NCBI RefSeq assembly: GCF_021654115.1
Contig: NZ_JAIWJF010000001.1
Coordinates: forward strand, 186,001 to 250,000
From: Furfurilactobacillus milii
Lineage (GTDB): Bacteria; Bacillota; Bacilli; Lactobacillales; Lactobacillaceae
Reading direction: 5' to 3'
Length of the DNA stretch: 64,000 bases
Shown: positions 18,093 through 28,853 of the stretch, piece after piece
Layout: every line of letters begins with the position of its first letter
Position numbering within the stretch: position 1 is the first letter of the stretch
Program-made: the position numbers and the translations under genes
Notes under the pieces: generated by a model
Told to the model about the DNA's origin: nothing
The model's input: the letters and a program-made list of their open reading frames with translations, nothing else
Database searches by the model: none

Positions 18093-21000
18093 ATGAAAGA
18101 TAGTGAGTTGGGTCGGTTCGCAACGGCACGTAAAGAACACTACAAGATGTATAAGGCAGGGAAGCGCTGGCTGTTTGCAGGCATAGCGCTACTTTTTTTT
18201 GGCACGGGAATGATTGGTACGGATCAGATGGTCTTGGCGAATCAAACTGGTGCTCAATCACAGACAACTGAGACTTCAATCACTGCTTCTTCAAGTCTTG
18301 GCAATGACGGAGCTGCCCAAAATACGACTAATAACAGTGCAGTCAGCAGTGTTATTAGCAGTAGCTCAATGACTAGTGCTGCTTCTGAATCCAATGCGGC
18401 TCAAGTAGCCAATTCAGCGCAACTGACAGTTAGTCAGCCGATTGATGCTAAAAATCCAGATTTAACTAGTGCTAGTAGTCAAAGCAGCGTTAACAGTAGT
18501 TCAGAAAAAAATCCTGACAGTAGCGCATTAACTTCACGTGCGTATTTGGCTCAGCAAGATATTAATCAGGTGCCGACAAGTGCTCCGGCTGAAAAACAAG
18601 CGGCTGTGACTGGCAATGTTATTAATCCGGCCACGCTAGTTTCACGTGCGCCACAGGCAGATGCTGTTTTATCGGTTGCTACTAGCCAAAGCGTAGTAGG
18701 TAGTCTTCAACAAAGTACGACGTCATTAGTATCGCCGTCGCAATCTGCCGTGACTACGGCCTCTGAAGCTGGCATCGTAACAGTTCAGTCCAGAGCAAAA
18801 ACGACTGTTACACGTGAAACACCTTTGCCATTAGACACTAATACCAATGTGCCCGCGTCAATTGTTCAACAAGCTGTATTACCGACAGGCAGCACGTTAA
18901 CAATGATTAATGGCATGACAGTGATTAATGTCCCAGATGCCACGACAACGGCTCAGCTGATAGAACTGAAGAAATCGTTGGCGCTTGTTAATCAACCTGT
19001 GATGATTACGCAAAAGGACGCCAGTGTTAGCCTGCCTACTTTAAGCAACAACATGGAAATTGGAACAGCTAACGGGAACGTCACCCAAGCCAATGCGTCG
19101 ACACAATTCACTGGTAACGGGACCAGTGTGCAGTTTAACAATAATGGGACAGTTGGCCTAACGGAAGATAAAAATGATGAAGTGGGTCATGCCAACCTTA
19201 ACAACACAGTGGATTTCACCAAATCATTTACGCTTAAGGGATCAGTTCAAATTGGGAATAAAACTGGACCGCAGGGTGGTGCAGATGGAGTTTCATTGGT
19301 ATTTGTTCCGTCGCCGGAGAATCCGACACAAACTTATAATGGTCAACCTGGTGGTGGTCTTGGTGTGCCAGGTTTGAAAGATGCCATGGCATTTGTTTTC
19401 GATACGTATTATTGGAACGGTGGCGATCCGAGTCAGGTTTATATTGGCTGGCGGACAACAGATCAGTCAGGACAGTTAAATAGTTATTCGTATACCGGGC
19501 AGTCTAATACGACTTGGCGGCCAATGAATAAGGCGTTGATTGATGGTAATTACCACAACTTTACGATGACGTATACGATTCAGTCTAACGGGGACGGTTT
19601 GCTAACAATGACGGTTCCTGACAATGGTGGCAATGGGACAACTTTTACCAAGGTCATCCCTAAGGCCAATCAAACTAACTATACGTTATCCTTTGCTGCA
19701 TCAACTGGTGGCTCAAAAAACGCTCAGGGAGCTGGTATTAGCAGCCTGACATACACTAAAGGTGTTTCCAAAGTGACGCTGAACGTGAAAACACCATCTG
19801 GTCAATCTGCGCCAATTACGGTGACCGCGAATATCGGGGATACGATTCACATCTATCCAGATAAAAAGTCGGCCCAGGCAGCAATTGACACAGGGATGGA
19901 TCCGTCCACGGTTGTGGTTTGGGATAACAGTCTTGGCTATGGAATTAAGTCTGCTGTGGCCTATACAGTTAAAAATGATGCCACACAAACGACGCCAGAA
20001 ATTGATACCGGTAATGTGGTTACAACAACCATTCACTACATTGACGCTACTGGCAAACAGATTAAAGATGATCGCACTATTTCTGGAGTCGATGGGACTG
20101 CTATTGATTTGTCTGCTGTTGAGCCGGCATCCGAAGTTAAGGGGACAGATGGACTCAATTATTTACTTACCAAATCACCAAATTTGAAGGAAACATTTGG
20201 TACCAATACGTCACTGACATACACGTTTACGGCCGATCCAACGCCGACTGTGACAGCAGATGAGTCACAGGTTAATTCATATCAGGCAATGACCAGTGGC
20301 GCGCTTTCTAGTGCTAAATCAGCGTTGGTTGCCGCCAGTTACGCTGCGTCTGTCTCACCGAATGATAAAAATGTTATTAATCAATATTCAGCAACTCAAT
20401 CGTATTACACGGCCATTTTGGGTCAAGGAAGCGCAGCAATTAGTGCGCAGAGCGTTTTAGACTCAGTTAACGGCAAGGTCGCTGAGGTTATTACAACGGC
20501 TAATTCTGCTAACAGTTTGGCCACCAATCTTGAACAAACGTATCTGAAGGAACTGGCTGATGCATCAGCTGCAAATGTAGCTGCTCAATCGGCAAACTCG
20601 TTGTACCAGTGGGAAAAGAATAACTTTAAAAACGATTCAAACCTTGTTTACTATTCCAATATGGCACAATCTGATCAGAATAAAGCGGCTTCTGCTAACA
20701 CAGCTGCCAGCTCGGCTACGCAACAATACAATTCAGCATTAGCAGTAGCATCTACGGCAATTGCCAACGCTTCTTCAGTAGCTAATAGTGCTGCAGCAGC
20801 GGCGCAAACGTTGACGAATGCAACCAGTATCACAGCGGCCCAAACGACATCCACTGCTTCTCAAGCTAAAAGCACGGCGGCTACTGCGACATCAATTGCC
20901 GCCTCCAACGTTGCCTCTACAGCGCAGAGTGTCGTGCACTCCGTTCAGTCGGCCGCATTATCCGCTGCAATGACTGCGATTCAGGCTAACATGACCGCTA

Positions 21001-24000
21001 GCCAGGCAATGTCATTAGCAGCTGCGGACCAGGCTAACGGGAATGTTCAAACTGGCGCCGGCACGACTTCGCAAAATGCGGATGCTGGGAATAAAGCGGC
21101 TCACTCTGCGAATAATGATGCTAATAAGGCATTACAATTTGCATCATTAGCTGCTAGTGCCGCTGATGATAATGACGTCAGCGCTGCGTACGATTATGCC
21201 ATGAGTGCGTCTAGTTTGGCGGCTCAGGCGAACTCGGAAGCACAGGTAACGCACAGCGCGGCTGCGGTCGTCACTAGTTCGACAAAGACTGTGGCCAGTC
21301 AGGTTACCGTTGATAGTCAAGTGTCTTCACAACTGGCTAGCCAGGCCCAAAGCATTGCGTCGAATGCCGTTAATAATGCCGTAACCGCCAGTGGTGCGGC
21401 TGTTCAGGCCGTGACAAATGCCAATGCGGCCTCAGCAACGGGGAAAACTGACCTTGCGAATAACAAGGTTGTCAGTGCAGCCAGTTTAGCTCAGTCAGCT
21501 GCTAGTGGTGCGGCATCTGCTGCTTCCGTGGCCAGTTACGAGGCCAAACAAGCGACGTCATTTGCCAGTCAATCGAGTAACTATGCTTCTGCTGCCAGTG
21601 ACTTTGCTTCGCGGGCATCCCTGGCCGCGGCTTCGAATGATGCGAGTTTAGCCAGTGAATATGCTGCTTCGGCGACGAGTGCCCAAACGGCAGCTTTATC
21701 GGCCGCTATGGTGGCTACCAGTCTATTCACGGTTGCTCAAAGCGCCAATGATTTCGTTCAGAGTGCTGTTAGTTCCGATAGTATTGCGGCGAGTTCTGCG
21801 GCAAAGGCCACCAGTGCGGCCGCGGTACAGGCTAGTGCGGATATTGGTACGATTCAAGACTTTGTGACGAGCAACAACTCGTTGAGTGTCAGGGCCGCTA
21901 ATAAGGCCGTATTGGACAAACAAAATGCACGTGTTCAATCACAAGCATCAGCGGCCGCATCAGCCGCTGCCTCCACACAGTCTTTGCAGACCGTTGCAGC
22001 TGATCAAACGGCAATTGCTAATAATCTGTACAAATCCGCTCAGTCAGCCGCTGATCTAAACCAGGCAGACAATGCTAAGACATTATATGCATCGGCGTCA
22101 GCTGCGCAAAGTAAAGCCGACTCCGCGGCAAAAGCGGCGCGGGCTTTCTACATGGACTTCTTAGCTGAAGATGATGATATTGATGACGAGGTCAGTGCAG
22201 ATAGCACTGCCGCTTCACAGGCCGCTTCCACAACGAAGTCAACAGATACCGATATGGTATCGATGATGACTAACCGCTCTGATGTTGCTTCCCAAGCTGA
22301 TAGCATTGCGCAAAAAGCCGCCAGTAATGCAGCAACTGATAGTACAAATACCGAAGTTCAAAAATCGGCTGTTGCTATCAGTCAGGCAGCGGATTCTGCG
22401 GCCTCGTTTGCAACTCAGTTATCTAGTGATCGGGCAACAGTTGACCAACTGACGAGTACGGCATCTACGGCTGCGTTAAACAATGACGCGACAGGTGCTT
22501 CTCAAGCTGCCTCAACGGCGGCATCAATTGCGAGCCAGGATGCACAATTAACGACATCGTTAACGTCATTAAATACTATTGTCAGCCAGACAGCGCCGAT
22601 TATTGCCAACGCAGTCCATGTTGATAGTGTTACTGCTAGTGAACAAGGTTCCGATGCGGCAGCAGCAGCCTCCACTGCTTCTGGTGAGGCAGTAACAGTC
22701 AGTCAGCAAAACAGCAACGTTAATAAAGCAATTTCTGAGGTTGCCAGTGCTGCGTCAGCGACGACCGCTGATAGCGCGCTACAAAGTTTGGCCAAACAAG
22801 GGCAGCAGGTTGCTAGTACCGCGAATAGTATTGAAACGACGGTAAACGGCTTGGCTAAGCAGGCCAGCACGTATAGTTCGATGGCCGCATCAGCTGCAGC
22901 GTTGAACGATGTTAATGAGGCTACCAAAGATGCCTCATTAGCAGCCAGTGCTGAGCATCAAATTCCTAGCTTACAAGATTCACTTCAAGGATTAATGAGC
23001 CAAGCAAATTCACTGGCCGTTGCGGCTAACCAAACGGCCATCGCCGACAGCACGGCTGCTGCCATTCAAAACTCAGCTGCTTCAACGGCTGCCAGCATTG
23101 CGAATAAGGCAACGATTGCTGCCGCTAGTGAGGGAACAAATGTTAATAGTATTCTGAGCGCTGCTAATTCTGTGGCAGCTACGGATCCTAAAAACGCAGA
23201 AGTTACCAATCTAATTAAGGGTGCTAACTCTCTGGCAAGCGCGATTGTGAGCGATAACCAACAAGCGTCATCTGCTACTAGTGAAGCTAATTCTTACGCA
23301 GCGTTAGCAGCTTCTGCCGCGGCCAACAATGATGCGTCATTAGCTAGCCAGTATGCGGCCAAGGGTTCTGCTGCCGCTTCGACTGTTAGCTCTTTAGAGT
23401 ATCAAGTTGATAGTTTGGCTTCTCAGGCAAACAATATTTACAGTCAGATAACGACTGATATTGCTGGTGATGGTAGTGTTGCTAATTCAGCGGTTAGCGT
23501 CGCAAACAGTTTAGCTAGTCAGGCAACGCGTGATGTTGAACAAACCAACAGTGCCGCTTCTCAAATGACCAGTGCTGTTAGTGACGCGGGTCGATTAGTG
23601 AACACGGATAGCGCGAATACTGATTTAGGCGCCATTTTGACGTCTGCCAATCAGCTTAATAATCAAGTCAGTGACCAGAAAGTCAGTCTATCAACGGCAA
23701 CTAGTATCGCTGAAAGTGCAGCTAGTGCGGCGTCAAACGCGGCCTTGCTGAATGATCAGTCAGCTGCAAAGTCGTTGGCGTCCGTGGCATCCACACAGGC
23801 CAGCACAGCGAACAGTATCGCTTCGACGGTTGCCAGCCTTCAATCAGGTGTTAACAGTGTTCATAGTCAAATTGCCAGCACAGTTGCCTTAGATAGTAAT
23901 AATGCGTCAACAGCGGCTAGTGCAGCTAGTGTCGCGGCTTCAACGACGACCAGTGTTGCCGACCAAACAACGCAAACGGCGTCAACGGTCAACTCGTTGG

Positions 24001-27000
24001 CAAGTAAGGCAGCATCAATTGCTGCCCGTGATCCGAAAAATAAAACGGTTCAAAGCGAGGCCAGTGCGGTCAACTCATTAACAAGTGAAGCTTCAACCGC
24101 TGCATCTGCTGGAAGTGTTGCTGCCAGTAATGCTAGTGTGTTTGCTAGCCAAGCTGCGTCGGCTGCGGCTTTGAATGATGCCAGTGCAGCTAGTGCGTTT
24201 GCCAGCCAGGCTGCTTCTGCTGAATCGTCAGCGGATTCTGACGATACGGTCGCCAATGGGCTTGCCGCACAGGCTAAGTCCTTAACAAATGATACGCAAA
24301 ATACGTTGATTCACGATAGCATTGGTGCCAGTCAGGCAGCGGATACGACCAGTAGTGCTGCTAACGTGGCTAGTATTGCCAGCTCACTGGTTGATAGTTT
24401 GGCCAGTGCAGCGAGTGCTAATGCCGCATCAGTTGCTAAAACGACGACTAGTGATGCCAGCAATACGCAATTGACGACGCTTTCCAAGAGCGCTGCCGAT
24501 CTAGCTAACTCGATTAATGGACTGATTGATCAGGCCAAACAAGCCGCAGCAAGTGCTGCCACATTAGTGGATAAAGCCACTAGTGCTGCTAATGACAATG
24601 ACTTTGCGACTGCCAGTCAACTCGCTAGCGAGGCAGATTCAGATCAAGATGTCGCTAATAGTTTGGAAACTAAGGCTGAGTCATTAACTAGTGATTTTAA
24701 TTCAGTTGCAACGACTGTCGATCACACGGTTGCCAGTGATTTAGCTAGTCAGGCGGCCAGTGCGGCGTTGTCAGCCGATAGTGCCGCACCAATTATTAAA
24801 GCGGCCTCCGCAACAATAGCGACTAATTTGAGTTCATTGGCCGTTGTTGCTAATCAAGATCCTCATAACGCAAGTATTCAAATGGCCGTTTCAACAGCAA
24901 CGAGTTTGGTCAATAAGTTTGCGACAACTGCTAGTGAAGCCAGCGCTGCTGCAGCATCAGCAACGGATTATGCAAAGAGTGCAACCAGTGTTGCCAGCTT
25001 TAATAAACCAATTTTAGCGAGTCAGGATCAGTCATTAGCTCTAAGTGCTGCCAAGGTTGCCAATGATTTGGCCTCGACAGCGGCAAGTGCACAGTCTGAA
25101 GTGACGAGTATTATGAACTCGGCCACATCAGCATTGGCTGGCGATAGTACCGCAGCAAAAGATGCTACTATGTCTGCTGGCAACACAGCCAGTAGTGCGG
25201 CAACTGGTGTAATGACCAGTAAAAATGTGGATAGTCAAATAACCAGTACCGTTTCGAGCACCAGCTCACTGGCTAAGACGGATTTAATGAATTCAGAAGT
25301 TCAAAGTCTGGATAGTAGTGCTACAAGTATCGACAGTGAAACGATGAGTTTGAACACCGTCGTGTCACAACAGGCGTCGATTGCTGCGAGTGCTGCGAGT
25401 GTTGCTTCCTTGGCAGCTTTAACAAACGATCAATCAACGGCTCAGTCTGCTGAAAAAGTGGCCACGTCAGCGGGAGCAGTGGCCTCCGCTGATGTGGCAA
25501 AGATCAATCAATTGAACGATTCGGCCACGTCAATTTATGCTCAGGTGCAAAAGTTGGTCACAGATGATCACAAAGTTGCAAGCCAGGCTGCCGAAAAGGT
25601 AACGACAACGAGCACAACTGCTAGTGGCGCCAACAAGACAATTTCAGATCAGCGTGCTGTTATCAGCAGCTTAGTGAACGAGCTGAAATCACTGGCTGGT
25701 GCGGATACAAAGAACCAGGCAGTTTCAACTGCCGTCAGTCAGGCAGTAGTTGCGGCCAAGTCAGCTGACAGTCAGGTTGCTTCGGCTACGTCAACGATCA
25801 GCAAATTGGCATCCGTGACCAGTGCGGCCAATTCCGCGGCTTCGTTAAACGATGTCAGTGGCGCTACGAGTGCACAGTCGGCCGCTACGTCTTTAAATGA
25901 TGATATGACGAGCGATCAATCTGCGATTAACTCATTAGAGTCGCTAGTTCATAGTTTGGCTGACGATGCGAACGACAAAGTGACTGCCGATCACACAGCT
26001 GCCTCTGAGCAGGTAACCTCGGCGACCATCCATGCCAACATTGCGACAAGTGAGGCGGCATCGACGAGCAGTCAAGTTGCGAGTGTTGCAGGTTATACAT
26101 CAGCTGGTAAAAAGTTGGCTGCCACAGATTCAGCTAATAAGACAGTACAGAGTCTAAACCAAAGTTTGGCATCGTTAGATTCTGCTGCCAGTGCGACATT
26201 ATCTGCGGCCAATTCAGCTGCCAGTGTAGCGCGTTCGCTACAATCATTAGCTAGTGCCGCGGCTGCCTCTAATGATCCAGCATTAGCCACTAAACTGACC
26301 CAGTCGGCCAGTGCTGCAGCATCCACTGTGGCCAGTTTGGAAAGTACTGCCGACGCGGATAACACATCGGCTCAGTCATTAATGACGGCTCTTTCAGATG
26401 ACGTCAAGGCAGATGCGAATGCGGTAAGCCAAATTGCCGATGGGGTTAACGATAAGGCGAGTGCGGCAACTAAACAGTCCAGTGATGTCAGCAAGCAGGC
26501 AGCCTCATTGGCTGGCAGTGCCGCAACATTGACAACGGCTGTTCAGTCGGGAGCAGATAAGGCAAACAGCAGTTACCAAAGTTTGATCAGTCAACAAGTA
26601 GCAACACAGTCGGAGTTAAACTCGGCAGACAGCCTAGCCGCCAGTTTGAACGATGTCGCACAACAGTTAGCTAGTCAAACGGCTTCCGCTGCGGCCCTAA
26701 ACGATGTTAGTGCCGCAAGTAACTTTGCAGTGAGTGCCGCAAATGTCCAAAGTTTGCTAAATTCTGAACAGAGTGTTGCTAACTCGTTAGGCAATCAGGC
26801 TACTGCCAATAATCAACTGATTGCGCAGGCATTAAGTGCCGATAGTCATGCCGCTAGTTTGCAAGCATCTGGTGCAAGTAATGCTGCGAGTGTCGCTGGG
26901 TCGGCCACAGCAGCCGCTCAACATGTTGTAAATGGGACCAGTCTCGCTGCATCGACGGCTAATCAAGATGCCGATAAAGATACGGCCAACAAAGCCGTCA

Positions 27001-28712
27001 AGAGTTGGGCTAGCCAAGCAACTTCTGCTGCGAGCGCCGCTCAGTCAATTGAAAAGATTCTTAGCGCAACCGCAAGTACCGCTGCATCATTAGCCAGTCA
27101 AGTAGCATCTGCAGCAGCTGACAACGATGTTTCTGCCGCCAGTCACTATGCCAGTGCGGCGGCATCAGCTAATGCCAACACGCAGACACTCACAGATCAA
27201 GTGCAAGGTTTGACCAGTCATGCTACTGATTTACAATTATTGGTCAATAATACGGTTACGACAGACACATCAACGGCTGCTAGTTACGCCAGTGAGGCAA
27301 CGAAGCAGGCATCCAGCGCTGCTTCCGCCAACCAGTCCACTGCTTCGCTAGCATCAGTGGTTGCTTCAACATCAACGGTTGCGACCAGCGCGGCCGGAAC
27401 AGATAAACAAAATGCCAGTGTCCAGCAACTTTCTAGTGAAGTGGCGCAGAAAGTTAATGAGGCGACTAGCGCTGAAGCGGCCGCAAGTGAGGCTGCCGCT
27501 TTAGCCAACGACTTTGCCAAATCTGCTGCCAGTGCGGCTTACACTAATGACGCATCAGCAGCTAGTGAATGGGCCAAGAAGGCACAAAGCGCTCAAGAAG
27601 CCGCTACTAAAGCGCAACAGTTGGCGACTTCTGATGAGGTTGCTGCTAGCCAGGCATTAGCTAGTTTGCAAACGGCAGTCAAAGCCGATTCAAGTAACGC
27701 TACGAGTGAGGCAAGTGCAGCCTCAGCAGCTAACGAGGCCACTCAAAGTACTGCCAACAATACGACCAGTCACGTTAACTCAGCAAGTGCAACTGCAGCT
27801 CAGACCGGTCAACAAGCTGTAAGTGACCCGGCGAATGCAACTGTTCAAAGTTTGGACAAACTTTTACAACAGCAAGTCTCTGCGGCTCAAGCAGCCGGTA
27901 AAGTTGCCAGTAGTGCTGCCAACTTGGCGAGTGTGTTAGCCAGCGAGGCGGCTAGTGCTGCGTTGTTGAATGATGCTAGTGCTGCCAGCCAATTTGCGAG
28001 TGCAGCTGCTAGTGCCGAACAGGTAGCAACATCTGCTGCACAAGTGGTTCAGTCAGCTGAGGCAGCCGTCCAACAGATGGCGACAGCGATTCAGCAGGCA
28101 GTTAATACAGACGCGCAAAATGCCAGCGTTGCGGCTAGCGAAGCAGCCACTGCAGCAAGCCAAACGGCTCACGCGGGCGTCTTGACACCAGATGGTCAAA
28201 ATCTGGCCAATGCTGCTCAATTAGCTAGGGATGAAGCCCAACGCGATGCCCGGTTAGCTGCTGAGGCAGCCGCGCATAATGATGTCGCATTAGCCCAACA
28301 TTATGCACAACTAGCCCAAGCTGCATTAGAACAAGCTCAACAGTTACAGACTCACGCGGATTTATTGTTACAAGCGAACAAAGACCCCAACGTGAACGGT
28401 GCTTCGACCCCAACCATTGACCAACAGGCAGCATCGGCTTCACAGACTGGAGAAAACGGCGGTCTGACGATGGTTTCAACGCGTCCTGGTGCGTTTGCCA
28501 AGCAGGCTGTTCAACAACATCGACTGATTCCATCTGCCGTGATTAAACCAATGCGGTTCAAACATGACGGGGTGAATTCAACGACTAACAACAAAAAACT
28601 ACCTAAAACGGGTGAACAGGGTGACGCTAACCTCCGTTTAACAGGCGTGACTAGCCTTGCTTTACTCGGTTTAGTCACACTATTGGGACTTGGCGAGCGA
28701 AAACGGCATTAA
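18093..28712 (+). CDS. Giant Ala/Ser-rich LPxTG lectin adhesin (3539 aa)
   Basis: A very large surface protein. Residues 1-50 hold a KxYKxGKxW signal (MYKAGKRW), typical of serine-rich-repeat glycoproteins. A Ser/Thr/Ala linker is followed by an L-type-lectin-like domain (about 318-556: GADGVSLVFVPSP, VFDTYYWNGGD) and one MucBP-like domain (about 640-712: TTIHYIDATGKQI). About 2700 residues of Ala/Ser-dominated, probably coiled-coil or glycosylated stalk end at LPKTGE (about 3503), a hydrophobic helix and ERKRH. The ATG at 18093 has GAGGGG upstream; a GTG at 18042 lacks one. Two GT4 glycosyltransferase genes follow, suggesting dedicated O-glycosylation. No SecA2/SecY2/Asp genes are in the window, so the export route is open. 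Confidence 0.9.
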   Translation: MKDSELGRFATARKEHYKMYKAGKRWLFAGIALLFFGTGMIGTDQMVLANQTGAQSQTTETSITASSSLGNDGAAQNTTNNSAVSSVISSSSMTSAASESNAAQVANSAQLTVSQPIDAKNPDLTSASSQSSVNSSSEKNPDSSALTSRAYLAQQDINQVPTSAPAEKQAAVTGNVINPATLVSRAPQADAVLSVATSQSVVGSLQQSTTSLVSPSQSAVTTASEAGIVTVQSRAKTTVTRETPLPLDTNTNVPASIVQQAVLPTGSTLTMINGMTVINVPDATTTAQLIELKKSLALVNQPVMITQKDASVSLPTLSNNMEIGTANGNVTQANASTQFTGNGTSVQFNNNGTVGLTEDKNDEVGHANLNNTVDFTKSFTLKGSVQIGNKTGPQGGADGVSLVFVPSPENPTQTYNGQPGGGLGVPGLKDAMAFVFDTYYWNGGDPSQVYIGWRTTDQSGQLNSYSYTGQSNTTWRPMNKALIDGNYHNFTMTYTIQSNGDGLLTMTVPDNGGNGTTFTKVIPKANQTNYTLSFAASTGGSKNAQGAGISSLTYTKGVSKVTLNVKTPSGQSAPITVTANIGDTIHIYPDKKSAQAAIDTGMDPSTVVVWDNSLGYGIKSAVAYTVKNDATQTTPEIDTGNVVTTTIHYIDATGKQIKDDRTISGVDGTAIDLSAVEPASEVKGTDGLNYLLTKSPNLKETFGTNTSLTYTFTADPTPTVTADESQVNSYQAMTSGALSSAKSALVAASYAASVSPNDKNVINQYSATQSYYTAILGQGSAAISAQSVLDSVNGKVAEVITTANSANSLATNLEQTYLKELADASAANVAAQSANSLYQWEKNNFKNDSNLVYYSNMAQSDQNKAASANTAASSATQQYNSALAVASTAIANASSVANSAAAAAQTLTNATSITAAQTTSTASQAKSTAATATSIAASNVASTAQSVVHSVQSAALSAAMTAIQANMTASQAMSLAAADQANGNVQTGAGTTSQNADAGNKAAHSANNDANKALQFASLAASAADDNDVSAAYDYAMSASSLAAQANSEAQVTHSAAAVVTSSTKTVASQVTVDSQVSSQLASQAQSIASNAVNNAVTASGAAVQAVTNANAASATGKTDLANNKVVSAASLAQSAASGAASAASVASYEAKQATSFASQSSNYASAASDFASRASLAAASNDASLASEYAASATSAQTAALSAAMVATSLFTVAQSANDFVQSAVSSDSIAASSAAKATSAAAVQASADIGTIQDFVTSNNSLSVRAANKAVLDKQNARVQSQASAAASAAASTQSLQTVAADQTAIANNLYKSAQSAADLNQADNAKTLYASASAAQSKADSAAKAARAFYMDFLAEDDDIDDEVSADSTAASQAASTTKSTDTDMVSMMTNRSDVASQADSIAQKAASNAATDSTNTEVQKSAVAISQAADSAASFATQLSSDRATVDQLTSTASTAALNNDATGASQAASTAASIASQDAQLTTSLTSLNTIVSQTAPIIANAVHVDSVTASEQGSDAAAAASTASGEAVTVSQQNSNVNKAISEVASAASATTADSALQSLAKQGQQVASTANSIETTVNGLAKQASTYSSMAASAAALNDVNEATKDASLAASAEHQIPSLQDSLQGLMSQANSLAVAANQTAIADSTAAAIQNSAASTAASIANKATIAAASEGTNVNSILSAANSVAATDPKNAEVTNLIKGANSLASAIVSDNQQASSATSEANSYAALAASAAANNDASLASQYAAKGSAAASTVSSLEYQVDSLASQANNIYSQITTDIAGDGSVANSAVSVANSLASQATRDVEQTNSAASQMTSAVSDAGRLVNTDSANTDLGAILTSANQLNNQVSDQKVSLSTATSIAESAASAASNAALLNDQSAAKSLASVASTQASTANSIASTVASLQSGVNSVHSQIASTVALDSNNASTAASAASVAASTTTSVADQTTQTASTVNSLASKAASIAARDPKNKTVQSEASAVNSLTSEASTAASAGSVAASNASVFASQAASAAALNDASAASAFASQAASAESSADSDDTVANGLAAQAKSLTNDTQNTLIHDSIGASQAADTTSSAANVASIASSLVDSLASAASANAASVAKTTTSDASNTQLTTLSKSAADLANSINGLIDQAKQAAASAATLVDKATSAANDNDFATASQLASEADSDQDVANSLETKAESLTSDFNSVATTVDHTVASDLASQAASAALSADSAAPIIKAASATIATNLSSLAVVANQDPHNASIQMAVSTATSLVNKFATTASEASAAAASATDYAKSATSVASFNKPILASQDQSLALSAAKVANDLASTAASAQSEVTSIMNSATSALAGDSTAAKDATMSAGNTASSAATGVMTSKNVDSQITSTVSSTSSLAKTDLMNSEVQSLDSSATSIDSETMSLNTVVSQQASIAASAASVASLAALTNDQSTAQSAEKVATSAGAVASADVAKINQLNDSATSIYAQVQKLVTDDHKVASQAAEKVTTTSTTASGANKTISDQRAVISSLVNELKSLAGADTKNQAVSTAVSQAVVAAKSADSQVASATSTISKLASVTSAANSAASLNDVSGATSAQSAATSLNDDMTSDQSAINSLESLVHSLADDANDKVTADHTAASEQVTSATIHANIATSEAASTSSQVASVAGYTSAGKKLAATDSANKTVQSLNQSLASLDSAASATLSAANSAASVARSLQSLASAAAASNDPALATKLTQSASAAASTVASLESTADADNTSAQSLMTALSDDVKADANAVSQIADGVNDKASAATKQSSDVSKQAASLAGSAATLTTAVQSGADKANSSYQSLISQQVATQSELNSADSLAASLNDVAQQLASQTASAAALNDVSAASNFAVSAANVQSLLNSEQSVANSLGNQATANNQLIAQALSADSHAASLQASGASNAASVAGSATAAAQHVVNGTSLAASTANQDADKDTANKAVKSWASQATSAASAAQSIEKILSATASTAASLASQVASAAADNDVSAASHYASAAASANANTQTLTDQVQGLTSHATDLQLLVNNTVTTDTSTAASYASEATKQASSAASANQSTASLASVVASTSTVATSAAGTDKQNASVQQLSSEVAQKVNEATSAEAAASEAAALANDFAKSAASAAYTNDASAASEWAKKAQSAQEAATKAQQLATSDEVAASQALASLQTAVKADSSNATSEASAASAANEATQSTANNTTSHVNSASATAAQTGQQAVSDPANATVQSLDKLLQQQVSAAQAAGKVASSAANLASVLASEAASAALLNDASAASQFASAAASAEQVATSAAQVVQSAEAAVQQMATAIQQAVNTDAQNASVAASEAATAASQTAHAGVLTPDGQNLANAAQLARDEAQRDARLAAEAAAHNDVALAQHYAQLAQAALEQAQQLQTHADLLLQANKDPNVNGASTPTIDQQAASASQTGENGGLTMVSTRPGAFAKQAVQQHRLIPSAVIKPMRFKHDGVNSTTNNKKLPKTGEQGDANLRLTGVTSLALLGLVTLLGLGERKRH
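18806..18821. other. parS site (exact consensus) inside the adhesin gene
   Basis: TGTTACACGTGAAACA matches TGTTNCACGTGAAACA fully. ParB (Spo0J) would nucleate here for chromosome segregation. In the adhesin frame it encodes Val-Thr-Arg-Glu-Thr. Confidence 0.8.
20330..28410 (+). repeat. Degenerate Ala/Ser repeats encoding the adhesin stalk
   Basis: A recurring unit of very roughly 100-160 residues carries an anchor of the form AA-x-NDxSAAxxxAxxAxxA. I count about 18 anchors, for example NNDASLASQYA, LNDASAASAFA, DNDVSAASHYA, TNDASAASEWA and LNDASAASQFA. Each is followed by a Ser/Thr/Gln-rich linker and a DxxNxxVQ-like segment. Repeats are diverged at DNA level, so the array is old and not a recent tandem expansion. 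Confidence 0.85.
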
Positions 28713-28764
28713 AAAAAGGTATTAAGCTCGTGAAAAGGTCGTTCATCAGGCTCAAGGTACGTTA

Positions 28765-28800
28765 AAATAGGACTTAGCAATTATGCTGAGCCCTATTTTT
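28765..28800 (+). terminator. Terminator between the adhesin and gtfA
   Basis: 28765-28779 pairs with 28784-28798 (one mismatch, one G-U) across a short loop, ending in TTTTT. gtfA would therefore be expressed partly from its own promoter; a TATGAT candidate -10 is at 28813. Confidence 0.75.
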
Positions 28801-28853
28801 GTGAGCTTCTGGTATGATTAAAAAATAGGTGTGCAGATAAGTGAGGTAATGGG

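Noticed and set aside
18640-18660. Further CACGTG half-sites in the adhesin gene as parS
   Set aside because: Only one half of the palindrome matches; several mismatches on the other side.
26093-26365. Long minus-strand ORFs across the adhesin gene
   Set aside because: Shadows of the Ala/Ser-rich codon pattern; no ribosome sites and no protein-like composition.
20330-28410. Repeat array considered as CRISPR or tandem DNA repeat
   Set aside because: The repeats are protein-level and diverged, with no constant DNA repeat or unique spacer pattern.
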